Shown here in pieces: positions 1-7,764 of a stretch of DNA of 64,000 nt; positions within the stretch are counted from its first letter, which is position 1; each line of letters opens with the position of its first letter. The stretch is from contig DATGMP010000149.1 of NCBI GenBank assembly GCA_035293565.1, positions 50,157-114,156 of the forward strand. The letters run 5' to 3'. The notes under the pieces are model-generated. The model was not told the DNA's origin, did no database searches, and saw only the letters and a program-made list of their open reading frames with translations. This DNA comes from DATGMP01 sp035293565. GTDB taxonomy: Bacteria; Pseudomonadota; Alphaproteobacteria; BOG-932; Roseiterribacteraceae. The position numbers were made by a program, and so were the translations under genes.

Positions 1-2
1 TG

Positions 3-647
3 TTGCCGGCCTTCGGGATCGGCAGTCCCGTGGGCGCGGAGTGGACAGCGCTGGGCATCGACACCGCGTCGCGCGGCCGCAAGGCGGACGAGGCGCTGGA
101 GATCATTCGCCGGCTCTGGTGTGAGGACGAGGTCAGCTTCGAAGGTCGGTTCTATAAGCTCCAGGGCGCGTCGATCGCGCCGAAACCGGTGCAGCCGGAT
201 CTCCCGATGTGGATCGGCGGCTCCTCGGATGCCGCGATCCGCCGCACGGCGCGCTTCGGCACCGGCTGGCAGTCCGGCGTCGAGACTCCGGAAGAGGCGG
301 GCAGGGTGATCGCCGCCATCAAAACCGCGCTCGTGGAGACCGGTCGCGCGATCGACGAGGACCATTTCGGCGTCAACGTGCCCTTCCGGTTCGGCAGCGC
401 CGACGACCCCGGGATTCAGCGCGCCATGGAGGCCTACCGGCAATATTCCGGTCGCGACCCAGCGCAATATTTCGCTGTCGGCGACGCGTCGTTCATGCTC
501 GACCGCATCGCGGCTTATATCGACGCGGGCGCATACAAGTTCGTCTTTCGCCCCGCAGCTTCGGGTGACGACGATATGCTCGACCAGACGCGCCGGCTGA
601 TCGATGATCTGTTGCCGCGGGTGGCGGCACGATGGCCGCACGGGTGA
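3..647 (+). CDS. LLM-class flavin-dependent oxidoreductase, 5' end missing
   Basis: The C-terminal 214 residues of a luciferase-like monooxygenase-fold protein. The reading frame is open to the window edge, so the true start lies upstream. The family reduces or oxygenates small organic substrates with FMN or F420. Supporting segments are GIGSPVGAEWTALGI (the usual G-G-E-ALG region), the R-ADEALEIIRRLW helix, FEGRFYKLQGASIAPKPVQP, and the PMWIGGSSDAAIRRTAR strand-loop that closes the barrel near the flavin. The substrate cannot be read from sequence. It sits upstream of decayed toxin-antitoxin DNA and near other catabolic genes. Confidence 0.85.
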   Translation: MPAFGIGSPVGAEWTALGIDTASRGRKADEALEIIRRLWCEDEVSFEGRFYKLQGASIAPKPVQPDLPMWIGGSSDAAIRRTARFGTGWQSGVETPEEAGRVIAAIKTALVETGRAIDEDHFGVNVPFRFGSADDPGIQRAMEAYRQYSGRDPAQYFAVGDASFMLDRIAAYIDAGAYKFVFRPAASGDDDMLDQTRRLIDDLLPRVAARWPHG

Positions 648-709
648 CCTTTCTGGTTAAGTAAATCGTGTAGAATTCTTCCGCAGACTGTTAGACGGGG
701 AGGCTTCGT

Positions 710-1012
710 TCAGATCGCGATCTTCGTCTCGATCGCGTCGTAATCCGCCCGCACACTGCCATCGCTCGCATCCAGAAGTCCTGCGGCCGTGAGTGCCTGT
801 ACATCGGCATGGACATTGCTGAGTCGCGCCCAAGCGCCTTTGCGAGCGCGCGGACGCTCGCAACCTTGTGGCGCCGGACATAACGCAGCAGCTCCATGCG
901 CTTGCCGGTCAGGACGCGCGCGAGCGTCTCCCAACTTTCGAATGCGATGCGACGCTCCTGGAACGTCTCACCACGTTCGGCGCGATGCCAGGCCTCGACG
1001 AAACGACGGGGC
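710..1012 (-). pseudogene. TumA-like antitoxin (HVO_A0114-type winged HTH) remnant, frameshifted
   Basis: Read on the minus strand, two frames together give an antitoxin-like DNA-binding protein: FVEAWHRAERGE, FESWETLARVLTGKR, MELLRYVRRHKVASVRALAK, then after a shift NVHADVQALTAAGLLD and YDAIETKIAI with a stop at 710. The frames would join if one base were restored in the GRD-Y-S-NVH segment near 815-820, so a single-base deletion is the simplest reading. No plausible start lies upstream, because the frame runs straight back into the toxin remnant. Family assignment is by pattern recognition of HTH antitoxins paired with TumE. A sequencing error at the shift cannot be excluded, but the missing N-terminus argues for real decay. 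Confidence 0.65.
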
Positions 1013-1015
1013 GGA

Positions 1016-1140
1016 ATCGAACCAGAAATCGTCCATCAGTTGTACAATGTTAGTGAAGGCGTAGACTGTCTCAACGCCCCGAAAATGACGGTGGTCGTCT
1101 TGCCGCATATCCAATCTCCCGAACGCCCGCCCCATATGGT
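1016..1140 (-). pseudogene. TumE-like toxin C-terminal fragment
   Basis: On the minus strand the short piece RQDDHRHFRGVETVYAFTN followed by IVQLMDDFW matches the C-terminal pattern of TumE-family toxins (G-x-DHRH ... Y-F-x-x-x-x-LL-DF). Only this tail remains. The toxin N-terminus is absent and a different small gene lies on the opposite strand just beyond. It sits directly 5' of the antitoxin remnant, the order expected for a tumE-tumA operon. No toxin activity is expected. Confidence 0.55.
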
Positions 1141-1164
1141 CGGGATCCGGTCGGAGGAGCCAGC

Positions 1165-1269
1165 ATGAAGCCGCAGAAGAAATCGAGCCTGGAAAAGCGC
1201 GCCAACAAGCGTAAGGGAATCGCCAAGGCAAAGCGCCGGCGACAGAGGCGGCGCGCCAATTCGGATTAG
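1165..1269 (+). CDS. 34-residue highly basic small protein
   Basis: A short gene starting MKPQKKSSLEKRANKRKGIA and ending RRANSD, with a strong GGAGG Shine-Dalgarno at 1154-1158 placed 6 nt before the ATG. Almost half the residues are Lys or Arg, and there is a run of K/R near residues 20-29 (AKAKRRRQRRR). Such a composition suggests nucleic-acid or ribosome binding, but no family is recognised. The SD and clean start argue that it is translated. It could also be a chance reading frame beside decayed DNA. It is convergent with the GST gene, whose stop is 3 nt away. Confidence 0.5.
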   Translation: MKPQKKSSLEKRANKRKGIAKAKRRRQRRRANSD

Positions 1270-1272
1270 TCG

Positions 1273-1926
1273 TCAGAACTCCACGTCCAGCTCCTCGAGA
1301 TCGTCGGGCTCGGCTTTGGCGGCGGCGATCCATTCCTGCATGGCGGGTAGGGCCATGATCGCTTGGCAATAGGCCGCGCACACCGGGTCGAGCTTCACGC
1401 CGTAGGTCAGAAAGCGGGTCACGACCGGCGCATACATGGCGTCGGCGACCGACAGTTTTCCGAACAGATAGGGCCCGCCATATTTTTCCAAGCAGTCCTT
1501 CCAGATCTCGATCACGCGGGCGATGTCTGCCTGGGCACCGGCCCAGATTTTGAAGTCCTTGTAGCGCGCCTTGAGGTTCATCGGCAGCGCCGAACGAAGA
1601 TTGGCGAAGCCCGAATGCATCTCGCCCGAAATGGCGCGGCAATGGGCCCGGGCGGCGCGATCAGCTGGCAACAGCCCGGCTTTGGGCTTGATTTCCCTGA
1701 GATATTCGGCGATCGCCAGCGTATCCCAGACCTTGACGCCGTCATGGGTCAGGCAGGGGACCAGGAAGGAGGGCGACATCAGAAGCAGCTCGGCCCGCAT
1801 CGACGGATCGTCGACCGGCATCACCTGCTCGGTGAATTTCAGGCCCGCCATCCGGCAGAGCAGCCAGCCGCGCAACGACCAGGAGCCATAGTTTTTTGAG
1901 GTGATCGTGAGCGTCGCCTCGGCCAT
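1273..1926 (-). CDS. Glutathione S-transferase family protein
   Basis: A 217-residue cytosolic GST that conjugates or isomerises electrophiles with glutathione. The N-terminal thioredoxin-like domain (about 1-80) shows LTITSKNYGSWSLRGWLLCR, with the Ser/Trp region that activates glutathione, and the cis-Pro segment SPSFLVPCL. The all-helical C-terminal domain includes LFGKLSVADAMYAPVVTRF, with the conserved capping Asp. The length is normal. The ATG at 1926 follows AAGGGGAAGTCC, a good ribosome site. It stands alone between the toxin-antitoxin remnant and the divergent PHA depolymerase gene. The exact substrate is unknown. Confidence 0.88.
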   Translation of the reverse strand: MAEATLTITSKNYGSWSLRGWLLCRMAGLKFTEQVMPVDDPSMRAELLLMSPSFLVPCLTHDGVKVWDTLAIAEYLREIKPKAGLLPADRAARAHCRAISGEMHSGFANLRSALPMNLKARYKDFKIWAGAQADIARVIEIWKDCLEKYGGPYLFGKLSVADAMYAPVVTRFLTYGVKLDPVCAAYCQAIMALPAMQEWIAAAKAEPDDLEELDVEF

Positions 1927-2052
1927 GGACTTCCCCTTTCTACAGTTCTGAAACTATCTCGCAATGCAGCATGAAATGCACTAGCCTTCTCCGGCCAAGG
2001 CTTCGCAACCAGGACGGGCCGGCAGGACGAGCAGGGTGTCTCAAGCAACTCT

Positions 2053-3270
2053 ATGATGTATCACGCATACCAGGCTTTCTCCGACTTCTTCGAGCCGGTT
2101 CGCTGGGCGGCGGCTTGGACGCGGATGGGGCTGGATTCGGGATTGGCGCGAAATGGCTACTCGATGCTGCTTCGCAATGCGGCGGCCCTCTCGGAGCTCA
2201 CCGTCAATACGCGCCTCACCCACCGCCGACCCGATTTCGGCATCGAGACCGTCATGGTGGGAAATCAACTCACCCAGGTGAGCGAGGAGCCAACCGAGGT
2301 GACTCCCTTCGGTACGCTTCTCCATTTCAAGAAAGATGTCGACACGATCCAGCCGCGCGTTCTGGTCGTCGCGCCCATGTCCGGCCATTACGCGACCCTG
2401 CTGGCGGGCACGGTCAAGACGCTGCTTCCCGAGCACGACGTCTTTCTGACCGACTGGCACAACGCCCGCGACATCGCGGTGGAGGATGGCAGGTTCGATC
2501 TCGATTCTTATATCGAGCACATGATCCGCTGGATCGAGGTGATCGGCCCGGGGGCGCATGTCGTGGCGGTCTGCCAGCCCTGCGTGGCGGCTTTGGCGGC
2601 GGTCGCGGTGATGGCCGAGGCGGGCCATCCGGATCAGCCGCGCAGCATGACGCTGATGGCGGGGCCGATCGACTGCCGGATCAACCCGACCAAGGTCAAC
2701 GAGCTCGCCACGTCGAAACCGATCGAGTGGTTCGAGCGGATGCTGATCTCCACGGTGCCCTATGGCTTCGCGGGTTCGGGGCGGCGCGTCTATCCGGGCT
2801 TCCTTCAGCTCACGGCCTTCATGTCGATGAATCTGAGCCGGCATGTGAAGGCTCATATGGACCTCTACCGCCATCTGCTCTTGGGCGACACGGAGAAGGC
2901 CGCCACGGTCAGGACGTTCTATGACGAATATTTTGCCGTCGCGGATCTGCCGGCCGAATTCTACCTGACGACCGTCAAGACGGTCTTCCAGGATTATGAC
3001 CTGGCGCTCGGCCGCTTCCGCTATCAAGGCCGAACGATCAACCCCGCCGCCATTCGCAGGACGGCGCTGCTGACGGTGGAAGGCGAGCGCGACGACATCT
3101 GCTCGATCGGCCAGACTCTGGCCGCGCAGGATCTCTGCCGCAGCATCCGCCCCTACATGAAGCGCCACCACATGCAGACCGGAGTCGGCCACTATGGCGT
3201 CTTCAGCGGCAACCGCTGGAACAGCCAAGTCTATCCGATCGTGCGGAACATGATCCTGGCGAATAATTGA
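2053..3270 (+). CDS. phaZ: Intracellular polyhydroxyalkanoate depolymerase
   Basis: A 405-residue alpha/beta-hydrolase that degrades native intracellular PHB granules to release carbon. The N-terminus MMYHAYQAFSDFFEPVRWAA is typical of the PhaZ1 family. The nucleophile is a cysteine in VAVCQPCVAA (about Cys177), as known for granule depolymerases. The C-terminal MQTGVGHYGVFSGNRW carries the catalytic His. LLTVEGERDDICS near residue 345 holds the acidic residue. The length matches the family. No phaC or phasin gene is nearby. Start: tandem ATGATG at 2053, with only a weak ribosome site. Confidence 0.92.
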   Translation: MMYHAYQAFSDFFEPVRWAAAWTRMGLDSGLARNGYSMLLRNAAALSELTVNTRLTHRRPDFGIETVMVGNQLTQVSEEPTEVTPFGTLLHFKKDVDTIQPRVLVVAPMSGHYATLLAGTVKTLLPEHDVFLTDWHNARDIAVEDGRFDLDSYIEHMIRWIEVIGPGAHVVAVCQPCVAALAAVAVMAEAGHPDQPRSMTLMAGPIDCRINPTKVNELATSKPIEWFERMLISTVPYGFAGSGRRVYPGFLQLTAFMSMNLSRHVKAHMDLYRHLLLGDTEKAATVRTFYDEYFAVADLPAEFYLTTVKTVFQDYDLALGRFRYQGRTINPAAIRRTALLTVEGERDDICSIGQTLAAQDLCRSIRPYMKRHHMQTGVGHYGVFSGNRWNSQVYPIVRNMILANN

Positions 3271-3317
3271 CTCGCTGGATCCGCTATCTCCCTGACCCTA
3301 TCGCGCGGCTATGTGGA

Positions 3318-3340
3318 TCGCGATGCGCGGCGCATCGCGA
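3318..3340. repeat. Perfect 10-bp inverted repeat with 3-nt loop
   Basis: TCGCGATGCG, loop CGG, CGCATCGCGA, lying 48 nt after the phaZ stop and 76 nt before the VOC gene. The stem is perfect and GC-rich. No T-run follows on either strand, so it is not a classical intrinsic terminator. It could be a transcript-stabilising hairpin, a REP-like unit or a protein site. Confidence 0.55.
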
Positions 3341-3415
3341 ACACGAGGCGTGCTCGCCTTCTGGACGCGATCCGGGCCGTGCCGTAACCTGCGGCTATAG
3401 GCAGGGACCACGGCC

Positions 3416-3832
3416 ATGCTGATGCAGTTCGCTCATCCCCATATCCGCGTCCGCGATTTAGCGGCCTCGCTGGATTTCTTCTGCGGGAAGCTGGGGCTCG
3501 CGGAGATCAGCCGCCAGGAGATCGAGACGCCGAAATACACCCTCGTGTATCTCGCAGCGCCGGAGGACGTCCGGCCGGCGAACGTCGCCGCGTCGCCCTG
3601 TATCGAGCTGGCCTGCTTGCACGACGACGCGCCGGTCACCGATGGCACGCGCTTCGCCCATGTCGCGTTTTTCGTCGATGACCTGGAACGGACTTGCGAT
3701 ACGCTCGCGGCGCGTGGCGTCACTATCTCCGTTCCGCCGCAGCCGGACGGCTACGCCTACATCGTCTCGCCGGAGGGGATGACGATTGAGTTGCTGCGGC
3801 GTCCGATACAGCCCCGGCGGTCGGCCGCTTAG
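3416..3832 (+). CDS. VOC family (glyoxalase/dioxygenase-fold) protein
   Basis: A 138-residue single-module vicinal-oxygen-chelate protein. It shows the paired beta-alpha-beta-beta-beta units: HPHIRVRDLAASLDFFCGKL at the N-terminus, FAHVAFFVDDLERTCDTLAARGV at about 80-103, and SPEGMTIELL near the end. The putative metal ligands are His8, a Glu in IELACLH, His82 and Glu in TIELL, the lactoylglutathione lyase arrangement. It could be a glyoxalase I or another VOC enzyme. An alternative start is ATG 3422. It is separated from phaZ by a strong hairpin. Confidence 0.8.
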   Translation: MLMQFAHPHIRVRDLAASLDFFCGKLGLAEISRQEIETPKYTLVYLAAPEDVRPANVAASPCIELACLHDDAPVTDGTRFAHVAFFVDDLERTCDTLAARGVTISVPPQPDGYAYIVSPEGMTIELLRRPIQPRRSAA

Positions 3833-3898
3833 GCCGGTTTTCGCGCTCGAGGCTGCGCAACTCCGTCTCGCGAGACTGATTGTCGCCAATGGCGCATT

Positions 3899-5068
3899 CT
3901 AACATTCGTCTCGCTCTTCGATCGCCCCGAACACGTCCGCTTCATCGGCGCCCAGGGACGGGGCTCCGCGCCGGATCGCGCCGGGCGTGCGGGAGAGGCG
4001 CGGGACGACGTCGTGCATCGGGACCGAGCCCATATCCGCATCAGGCATCTCGATCAGGACGCCGCGGCCGACGACGTGCGGGTCGGCCATGAAGCCCGGC
4101 GGGTCGTAGACCGGACCGACCGTGACTTCGGCCTTCTCGAAGAAATCGAGGTTCTCGGTGAGAGTACGTTGGCCGATGAAGCTCTGGATCGCCGCGTCGA
4201 CTTCGTCGACATGGTCCAGCCGGTCGGAATTGGTGCGAAAACGCGGATCGTCGATCATGTCGGGCCGGCCGATCGCGCGAAACAGACGCTCGGCCATGTC
4301 CTGCGTCGAGGCGGAGAGCGCCACCCAGCCATCGTCGCGGGTGCGGTAGATGTTGCGGGGCGCGGTGATCGAGGCGCGATTGCCCGAGCGCGGCGGCACC
4401 ACGCCGGTCAGCCGGTAGAGCACCGCGTCGGGACCGAGGATCGAATGGAGCGGTTCGAGCAGCGACAGGTCGATCACCTGGCCTTCACCGTCAGGCTTCT
4501 CGGCTTCCCGGAGCGCGACCATCACGGCGAACGCGCCGGACAGGCCCGCCACCATATCGGCGAGCGCCATGTTGGGGAGGGCGGGGGGCTTGTCGTCGAA
4601 GCCGTTCTTGGCGGCGAAGCCCGAGATCGCCTCGACGAGGCTTCCGAAACCCGGCCGGTCGCGGTAGGGCCCTGTCTGACCCCAGCCCGAAACCCGCACC
4701 ATGACGATCTTGGCGTTGATCGCGTGTATCTCCTCCGGACCGAAACCCGCAGCCTCCATCACCCCCGGCCGGAAGCTCTCGATCACCACCTGCGCCGTCT
4801 CGAGCAATTCCGTGAGGCGCCGGCGGCCCTGGTCGGTCCGGAGCTCGAGCCGCACGCTCTTCTTGTTCCGGCCATAGACCTTCCAATAGGCGGGAATGCC
4901 CTTCTCGTTCCAATGGCGCAGCGGGTCGCCGCGCTCCGGTTCGAGCTTGATGACCTCGGCGCCGAAATCGGCGAGCTGAAGGCTCAGCATGTTGCCGGCG
5001 ACGAGGCGTGACAAATCGAGCACGCGGATCCCGTCGAGCGGGCATTTGCGGTTTGGTTCGTAGGGCAT
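3899..5068 (-). CDS. CaiB/BaiF family class III CoA-transferase
   Basis: A 389-residue family III CoA-transferase moving CoA between carboxylic acids through an aspartyl-CoA thioester. The N-terminal LDGIRVLDLSRLVAGNMLS and LADFGAEVIKLEPERGDPLR are diagnostic. The catalytic Asp is in NMALADMVAGLSGAF, at residue 171 from the chosen ATG. A start at 5122 would add 18 residues and place it at 189. Position 171 fits the family (Asp169 in formyl-CoA transferase), so 5068 is preferred. It is divergent from the GMC oxidoreductase. The acid substrate is unknown. Confidence 0.88.
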   Translation of the reverse strand: MPYEPNRKCPLDGIRVLDLSRLVAGNMLSLQLADFGAEVIKLEPERGDPLRHWNEKGIPAYWKVYGRNKKSVRLELRTDQGRRRLTELLETAQVVIESFRPGVMEAAGFGPEEIHAINAKIVMVRVSGWGQTGPYRDRPGFGSLVEAISGFAAKNGFDDKPPALPNMALADMVAGLSGAFAVMVALREAEKPDGEGQVIDLSLLEPLHSILGPDAVLYRLTGVVPPRSGNRASITAPRNIYRTRDDGWVALSASTQDMAERLFRAIGRPDMIDDPRFRTNSDRLDHVDEVDAAIQSFIGQRTLTENLDFFEKAEVTVGPVYDPPGFMADPHVVGRGVLIEMPDADMGSVPMHDVVPRLSRTPGAIRRGAPSLGADEADVFGAIEERDEC

Positions 5069-5145
5069 TGGCGGAGACCTTGGCTGCAACGCGATTGACC
5101 GGACCTCTATAGAGGCTATCAAAGAAGGCTGGCCAAGGGGGAAGG

Positions 5146-6741
5146 ATGATAGATGCTGACTACGTCGTGATCGGCGCCGGATCGGCCGGCTGCGTGGTCG
5201 CGGCGCGGCTCAGCGAAACCGGCGCGCGGGTGCTGCTGCTGGAGGCCGGTCCTAAGGACTGGCACCCGATGATCCATATCCCGGCCGGCATCCTGAAGCT
5301 CCTCTACAACCCGCTGGTTAACTGGAACTACGCATCCGAGCCCGACGCCGCGGTCGCCAATCGGTCGATCCCCTGGCCGCGCGGCAAGGTGCTGGGCGGG
5401 TCGAGCTCGATCAACGGCATGCTCTATGTCCGCGGCAATCCGGCCGATTTCGACGGCTGGGCCCAGATGGGCTGCCGCGGCTGGACCTATGACGAGGTGC
5501 TCCCCTACTTCCGCAAGTCGGAACGCTACGTCCCGGGCGATGCCGCCTATCGCGGCAAGGACGGGCCGCTGCCGGTCGAAGATTACCGCACGATCCTGCC
5601 GCTGACTCATCGTTTCATCGAAGCCGCGCAGCAGGCGGGTCACAAGCTGACACGCGACTACAACGGCGCGGTCCAGGAGGGCGTCGGGTATTCGCAGATG
5701 ACCCGCAACGGCCGGTTTCGCGGCTCGACGGCGCGCACGTTTCTGTCGCAGGCGCGCGGACGCCAGAATCTCCGCATTGAGACCGGCGCGATCGCGACCC
5801 GCCTGCTGTTCGAAGGCAAGCGCTGCGTCGGCGCCGCGTTCCGGCAAGGCGGACGCGATGTCGAGGCGCGCGCGGCACGGGAGGTGCTTCTCTCGGGCGG
5901 TTCCGTGAACTCGCCACAGCTTCTGCAGATCTCGGGAATCGGTCCGGCCGAGCATCTGAAATCCATCGGCGTTGATGTCGTTCAAGAGCTGCCGGGGGTC
6001 GGCTCCAACTTGTCGGACCATTATGCGGTGCGGATCTCGCACCGGGTGACGGATCTCATCTCGATCAACGAGCTGTCGCGCGGCGCGCGGCTGGCGCGCG
6101 AGCTGGTCCGCTTCGTCGCGACTGGGCGCGGCGCGCTCACCTTCGGCGTGACCAGCGCCTCGCTCTTCACGCGCAGTCGCGAGGGGTTGGCCAGTCCGGA
6201 TCTACAGCTGCTGTTCACGCCGGCCAGCTACGACCAGAACCGCTTCGGCGAGCTGGAGCGGCTGTCTGGCATGACGGTCGCGGTTTGCGCGACGCGGCCC
6301 GAGAGCCGCGGCACGATTATGGCGAAATCGCGCGACCCCTTCGAATATCCCACCATCCGTGCGAACTACGTCTCATCGCCGAACGATCTCAAGGTCCTCC
6401 ATGCGGGCTTCGAAGAGACGCGCCGTATCTATGCGCAGCCTGCCCTTGCCGTGCATAGCGGTGGCGAGATCTTGCCTGGACCGGAGGTCCGCACGGAGGA
6501 CGAGTTCGCCGATTTCGCGCGGCGTGCAGGCACCAGCCTTTATCACCCGGTCGGCACCTGCAAGATGGGCGAGGATCCAATGGCGGTCGTCGATGCGCGG
6601 CTCAGGGTGCGGGGCATCGGTGGGCTCAGGGTTGTCGATGCGTCGATCATGCCTACCTTGACGACCGGCAACACCAACGCGCCGTCAATCATGATCGGTG
6701 AAAAGGGCGCCGCGATGATCCGGGAAGATGCGGCTGCGTAA
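5146..6741 (+). CDS. GMC family FAD-dependent oxidoreductase (choline/alcohol dehydrogenase type)
   Basis: A 531-residue glucose-methanol-choline oxidoreductase that oxidises an alcohol to an aldehyde with FAD. The Rossmann motif DYVVIGAGSAGCVVAARLSE is at residues 4-23. The GMC signature PRGKVLGGSSSINGMLYVRG starts near residue 79. A second signature, SGGSVNSPQLLQISGIGP, is near 252. The active-site His lies in LYHPVGTCKMGED near 466, followed by NTNAPSIMIGEKGA, which binds FAD. The length is typical of choline-dehydrogenase-like enzymes. The MDR reductase starts 15 nt downstream, so the two are probably one operon and may act in succession on an alcohol. Confidence 0.92.
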   Translation: MIDADYVVIGAGSAGCVVAARLSETGARVLLLEAGPKDWHPMIHIPAGILKLLYNPLVNWNYASEPDAAVANRSIPWPRGKVLGGSSSINGMLYVRGNPADFDGWAQMGCRGWTYDEVLPYFRKSERYVPGDAAYRGKDGPLPVEDYRTILPLTHRFIEAAQQAGHKLTRDYNGAVQEGVGYSQMTRNGRFRGSTARTFLSQARGRQNLRIETGAIATRLLFEGKRCVGAAFRQGGRDVEARAAREVLLSGGSVNSPQLLQISGIGPAEHLKSIGVDVVQELPGVGSNLSDHYAVRISHRVTDLISINELSRGARLARELVRFVATGRGALTFGVTSASLFTRSREGLASPDLQLLFTPASYDQNRFGELERLSGMTVAVCATRPESRGTIMAKSRDPFEYPTIRANYVSSPNDLKVLHAGFEETRRIYAQPALAVHSGGEILPGPEVRTEDEFADFARRAGTSLYHPVGTCKMGEDPMAVVDARLRVRGIGGLRVVDASIMPTLTTGNTNAPSIMIGEKGAAMIREDAAA

Positions 6742-6756
6742 CGAAGGAGCTCGACG

Positions 6757-7764
6757 ATGAAAGTCATGACGCTGAAAGCCCCCGCCGGGCTCGACAATTT
6801 TGCGATCGTCGAGCGCGAGCGGCCGAGCAAGCCTGGGCCGGGCGAGTTGCTGGTGCGGATGCGGGCAAGCTCGCTCAATTATCATGATTATGTGATCGCG
6901 ATCGGCCAGCTGAAGACCGCGGACGGACGCGTGCCCATGTCGGACGGGGGCGGAGAGGTCGTCGAAGTCGGCGCGGGCGTCAAAGAGTTCAAAGCTGGCG
7001 ATCATATCGCCACCACCTTTTTCCCGAACTGGCTGACGGGCGATCCGACTTCCGAGCAGATCAAAGTCATGGCCGGCGATACGATCGACGGCTATGCGGC
7101 CGAATATGTTGTGCTCCCCGCGACGGCGGTGACGAAGGCGCCCCCTGGCTACTCGCACGCCGAGGCTGCGACATTGACCTGCGCCGGGCTGACGGCGTGG
7201 CGCGGTCTGGTGGTCGAAGGGCAGGTGAAGCCGGGCGATTTCGTTCTCGTCCAGGGCACCGGCGGCGTCTCGATCTTTGCGCTTCAATTCGCCAAGGCGG
7301 CCGGGGCTACGGTGATCGCGACCTCGTCATCGGACGATAAGCTCGAGCGGTTGCGCGGGCTCGGGGCAGACCATCTGATCAACTACAGGCAGACTCCCGA
7401 CTGGGGCAAAAAGGCAAAGGAGTTCACCGGCGGCAGAGGCGTCGATCATGTGATCGAAGTCGGCGGGCCGGGCACGCTCACGCAATCGATCCGCGCCTCG
7501 CGCATGGGCGGGCACATCTCGCTGATCGGCGTGCTGACGGGGCATGCGGGCGAGGTGCCGACGGCGTTGCTCTTCACGCTGCAGATCAAGCTGAAGGGCA
7601 TCATGGTCGGCAGCCGTCAGCATCAGGAGGACATGGTGCGCGCCGTGACCGCCAACGGCATCAAGCCGGTGATCGATTCAACCTTCCCGCTGGAGCGCAT
7701 CGCCGACGCCTATCGGCATCAGGCGTCGCAAAAGCATTTCGGGAAGATTTGCTTGGAGTTCTAG
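6757..7764 (+). CDS. Medium-chain NAD(P)-dependent alcohol dehydrogenase/quinone-reductase family protein
   Basis: A 335-residue MDR-superfamily oxidoreductase. The GroES-like domain (1-130) contains SLNYHDYVIAIGQL and MSDGGGEVVEVGAGVKEF. The nucleotide-binding fold has VQGTGGVSIFALQFAKAAGA at about 164-183. The catalytic-zinc Cys/His pair and the structural-zinc cysteines of classical ADHs are absent, so a zinc-independent reductase similar to quinone oxidoreductase is likely. ATG 6757 follows AAGGAG with a 7-nt spacing. It lies 15 nt after the GMC gene and overlaps the convergent MFS gene by 4 nt. Confidence 0.87.
   Translation: MKVMTLKAPAGLDNFAIVERERPSKPGPGELLVRMRASSLNYHDYVIAIGQLKTADGRVPMSDGGGEVVEVGAGVKEFKAGDHIATTFFPNWLTGDPTSEQIKVMAGDTIDGYAAEYVVLPATAVTKAPPGYSHAEAATLTCAGLTAWRGLVVEGQVKPGDFVLVQGTGGVSIFALQFAKAAGATVIATSSSDDKLERLRGLGADHLINYRQTPDWGKKAKEFTGGRGVDHVIEVGGPGTLTQSIRASRMGGHISLIGVLTGHAGEVPTALLFTLQIKLKGIMVGSRQHQEDMVRAVTANGIKPVIDSTFPLERIADAYRHQASQKHFGKICLEF

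Noticed and set aside
2041..3228. A 395-codon minus-strand frame opposite phaZ
   Set aside because: It mirrors phaZ codon structure and has no motif; PhaZ has clear catalytic residues.
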